The notes beneath the pieces were generated by a model. The model had not been told where the DNA came from. It was given only the letters and a program-made list of their open reading frames with translations, and did no database searches. The translations under genes and the position numbers were made by a program. Below, piece by piece: positions 62,695 through 64,000 of a stretch of 64,000 bases of DNA; position 1 is the stretch's first letter, and each line of letters opens with the position of its first letter. The DNA is from Campylobacteraceae bacterium. GTDB lineage: Bacteria; Campylobacterota; Campylobacteria; Campylobacterales; Sulfurovaceae. The stretch is taken from assembly GCA_027024155.1 (NCBI GenBank), contig JALVTE010000121.1, positions 102,313 to 166,312 on the forward strand. The letters are read 5' to 3'.

Positions 62695-64000
62695 ATGAAA
62701 TTATCATTAAAAAGTGTAATTTATTCGGCTATTGCAGCATCTTTCTTAGTAGGATGTGGTGGAGGCGGTCCTACTGCTAGTAGCAATACAAACGGGGCAC
62801 CTTCAGCAAGTAACAAAACTACAACAGTACAAGCTTCAGATGCATATGTTGTATCTTTAATAACACCAGCTACATTAAAGGTGGATGGAAAAGAGTACAA
62901 CACTACAAAAGTTGGCTTAAATGGAGAGGTAATATTTATCGTACCTGACGATTTAAATTTAACAAATGCAGAGGTACATATACCAGCAGACGCTATTGTA
63001 GATGCTGATGGAGATGGTAAACTTTCTGCTAAAGACCAAATTATTAGAATGTCTTTAAGCACAAAAGGTGAGGGAACAGTTGCAAACCCTTTAGCAACAG
63101 TAGCATTAACTAAAAAAGATATTCAAGCTTATAGTAAATTTAAAGATTTTGACCCTGTTAAAGCTAAAGAAGAGTTAATTAATAATCCAGATAATGACCA
63201 ATTAAAAGCATTAGTTGCAGTAAATGATGCTATCGCTTCATTAATAAAAGAGGCGAATACAACAAATCCAAATGCAGTATTAAAAGATATTGATTTAAAT
63301 AGAGTTAAAGAGATTGTAGAGAGTAATAGCTCTGTTGTTGATGTTACAGCATTAACAGTTGATACTATCCAAAATGCGGCAGGTAAAGCTGGTATTGATG
63401 ATAGTAAAATTACAGATAAAACAGAAGAGATTTTAAATGTTATACGCAGTGTACATAATGCAATCAAAAACGGTAAAATAAAATCTCATAAAGATGGTTT
63501 AAAAGCAGTATTAGCTGTTTCAGATGCTGATGTAAATGCGAGTGTAGTAAATAGAGCTATAGAAGATGGTAACATTACAGATATAGAGACACACATTAGA
63601 GAAGACGAAAGAGTTAGAAGACATAGAGGTCACAGAGATGACAATGCAACTCATAATTCTGGAGACAATGGTAACCATGACGGAATGAATGATGACAACA
63701 ATGAAACTCACAATCCAGGACATGACCAAGATGATGACAATGCAACTCATAACCCAGGACACAATGGTAACCATGATGGAATGAATGATGACAACAATGA
63801 AACTCACAATCCAGGACATGACCAAGATGATGACAATGCAACTCATAACCCAGGACACAATGGTAACCATGACGGAATGAATGATGACAACAATGAAACT
63901 CACAATCCAGGACATGACCAAGATGATGACAATGCAACTCATAACCCAGGACACAATGGTAACCATGATGGAATGAATGATGACAACAATGAAACTCACA
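62695..64000 (+). CDS. Lipoprotein with EF-hand-like loop and His/Asp/Asn-rich tandem repeats (truncated by window end)
   Basis: Continuous frame from ATG 62695; lipobox FLVGC; DADGDGKLSAKD; repeats DDDNATHNPGHNGNHDGMNDDNNETHNPGHDQ. Confidence 0.85.
   Translation, partial: MKLSLKSVIYSAIAASFLVGCGGGGPTASSNTNGAPSASNKTTTVQASDAYVVSLITPATLKVDGKEYNTTKVGLNGEVIFIVPDDLNLTNAEVHIPADAIVDADGDGKLSAKDQIIRMSLSTKGEGTVANPLATVALTKKDIQAYSKFKDFDPVKAKEELINNPDNDQLKALVAVNDAIASLIKEANTTNPNAVLKDIDLNRVKEIVESNSSVVDVTALTVDTIQNAAGKAGIDDSKITDKTEEILNVIRSVHNAIKNGKIKSHKDGLKAVLAVSDADVNASVVNRAIEDGNITDIETHIREDERVRRHRGHRDDNATHNSGDNGNHDGMNDDNNETHNPGHDQDDDNATHNPGHNGNHDGMNDDNNETHNPGHDQDDDNATHNPGHNGNHDGMNDDNNETHNPGHDQDDDNATHNPGHNGNHDGMNDDNNETH
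63637..64000. repeat. Tandem 96-bp coding repeat, about 3.8 copies to window end
   Basis: GATGACAATGCAACTCAT recurs at 63637, 63733, 63829, 63925. Confidence 0.95.

Noticed and set aside
63520-63999. Minus-strand 159-aa and 107-aa ORFs with striking hydrophobic or His-rich repeats
   Set aside because: Antisense readings of the 96-bp coding repeat; the plus-strand lipoprotein frame from 62695 has signal peptide, lipobox and RBS
63637-64000. CRISPR array
   Set aside because: Whole 96-bp unit is conserved with no unique spacers and it stays in a coding frame

Overview
This is a low-GC chromosomal window with dense, operon-style gene packing. Gene content suggests a sulfur-oxidising Campylobacterota (Epsilonproteobacteria); that taxonomy is inferred, not tested. 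From left to right it contains: the end of a type II secretion operon (gspL' tail, M, N-like, C, D, E, pseudopilin); msrB, a DEAD-box helicase and two beta-propeller-like proteins; a LutABC lactate-oxidation cluster; an L,D-transpeptidase; a group III-type truncated haemoglobin; a single-locus Sox cluster (soxC-D-X-Y-Z-A-hyp-B); MOSC and DsrE-like genes; a large alpha-2-macroglobulin with two C-terminal YARHG-like modules, plus lhgO and pbpC; an AsmA-like protein; secG, frr and pyrE; a repeat lipoprotein; tRNA-Val(GAC); dapF, coaE, a speE-like gene, murB, an exosortase-like gene and nrdA; HU/IHF; tig, clpP, def; DUF898 and M48 genes; thrS, infC, trxA; and a two-component system followed by a His-rich secreted protein, a TSP3-like/beta-barrel protein and a His/Asp/Asn-rich repeat lipoprotein cut by the window edge. 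The strongest candidate for something new is this last cassette (59684-64000). Two of its promoters share a 34-bp block (29/34 identical, ungapped) that contains an 11-bp-spaced TAATG/TAATR direct repeat just upstream of TATAAT, as expected for an OmpR-family operator, so the regulator and the His-rich proteins may form one metal-related system. Other leads are the uncharacterised SoxA-SoxB intervening protein, the tandem repeats between soxD and soxX, the A2M-YARHG fusion, an orphan exosortase-like gene, and several dispersed or inverted repeats. No CRISPR array, rRNA, intact transposase or prophage was seen.
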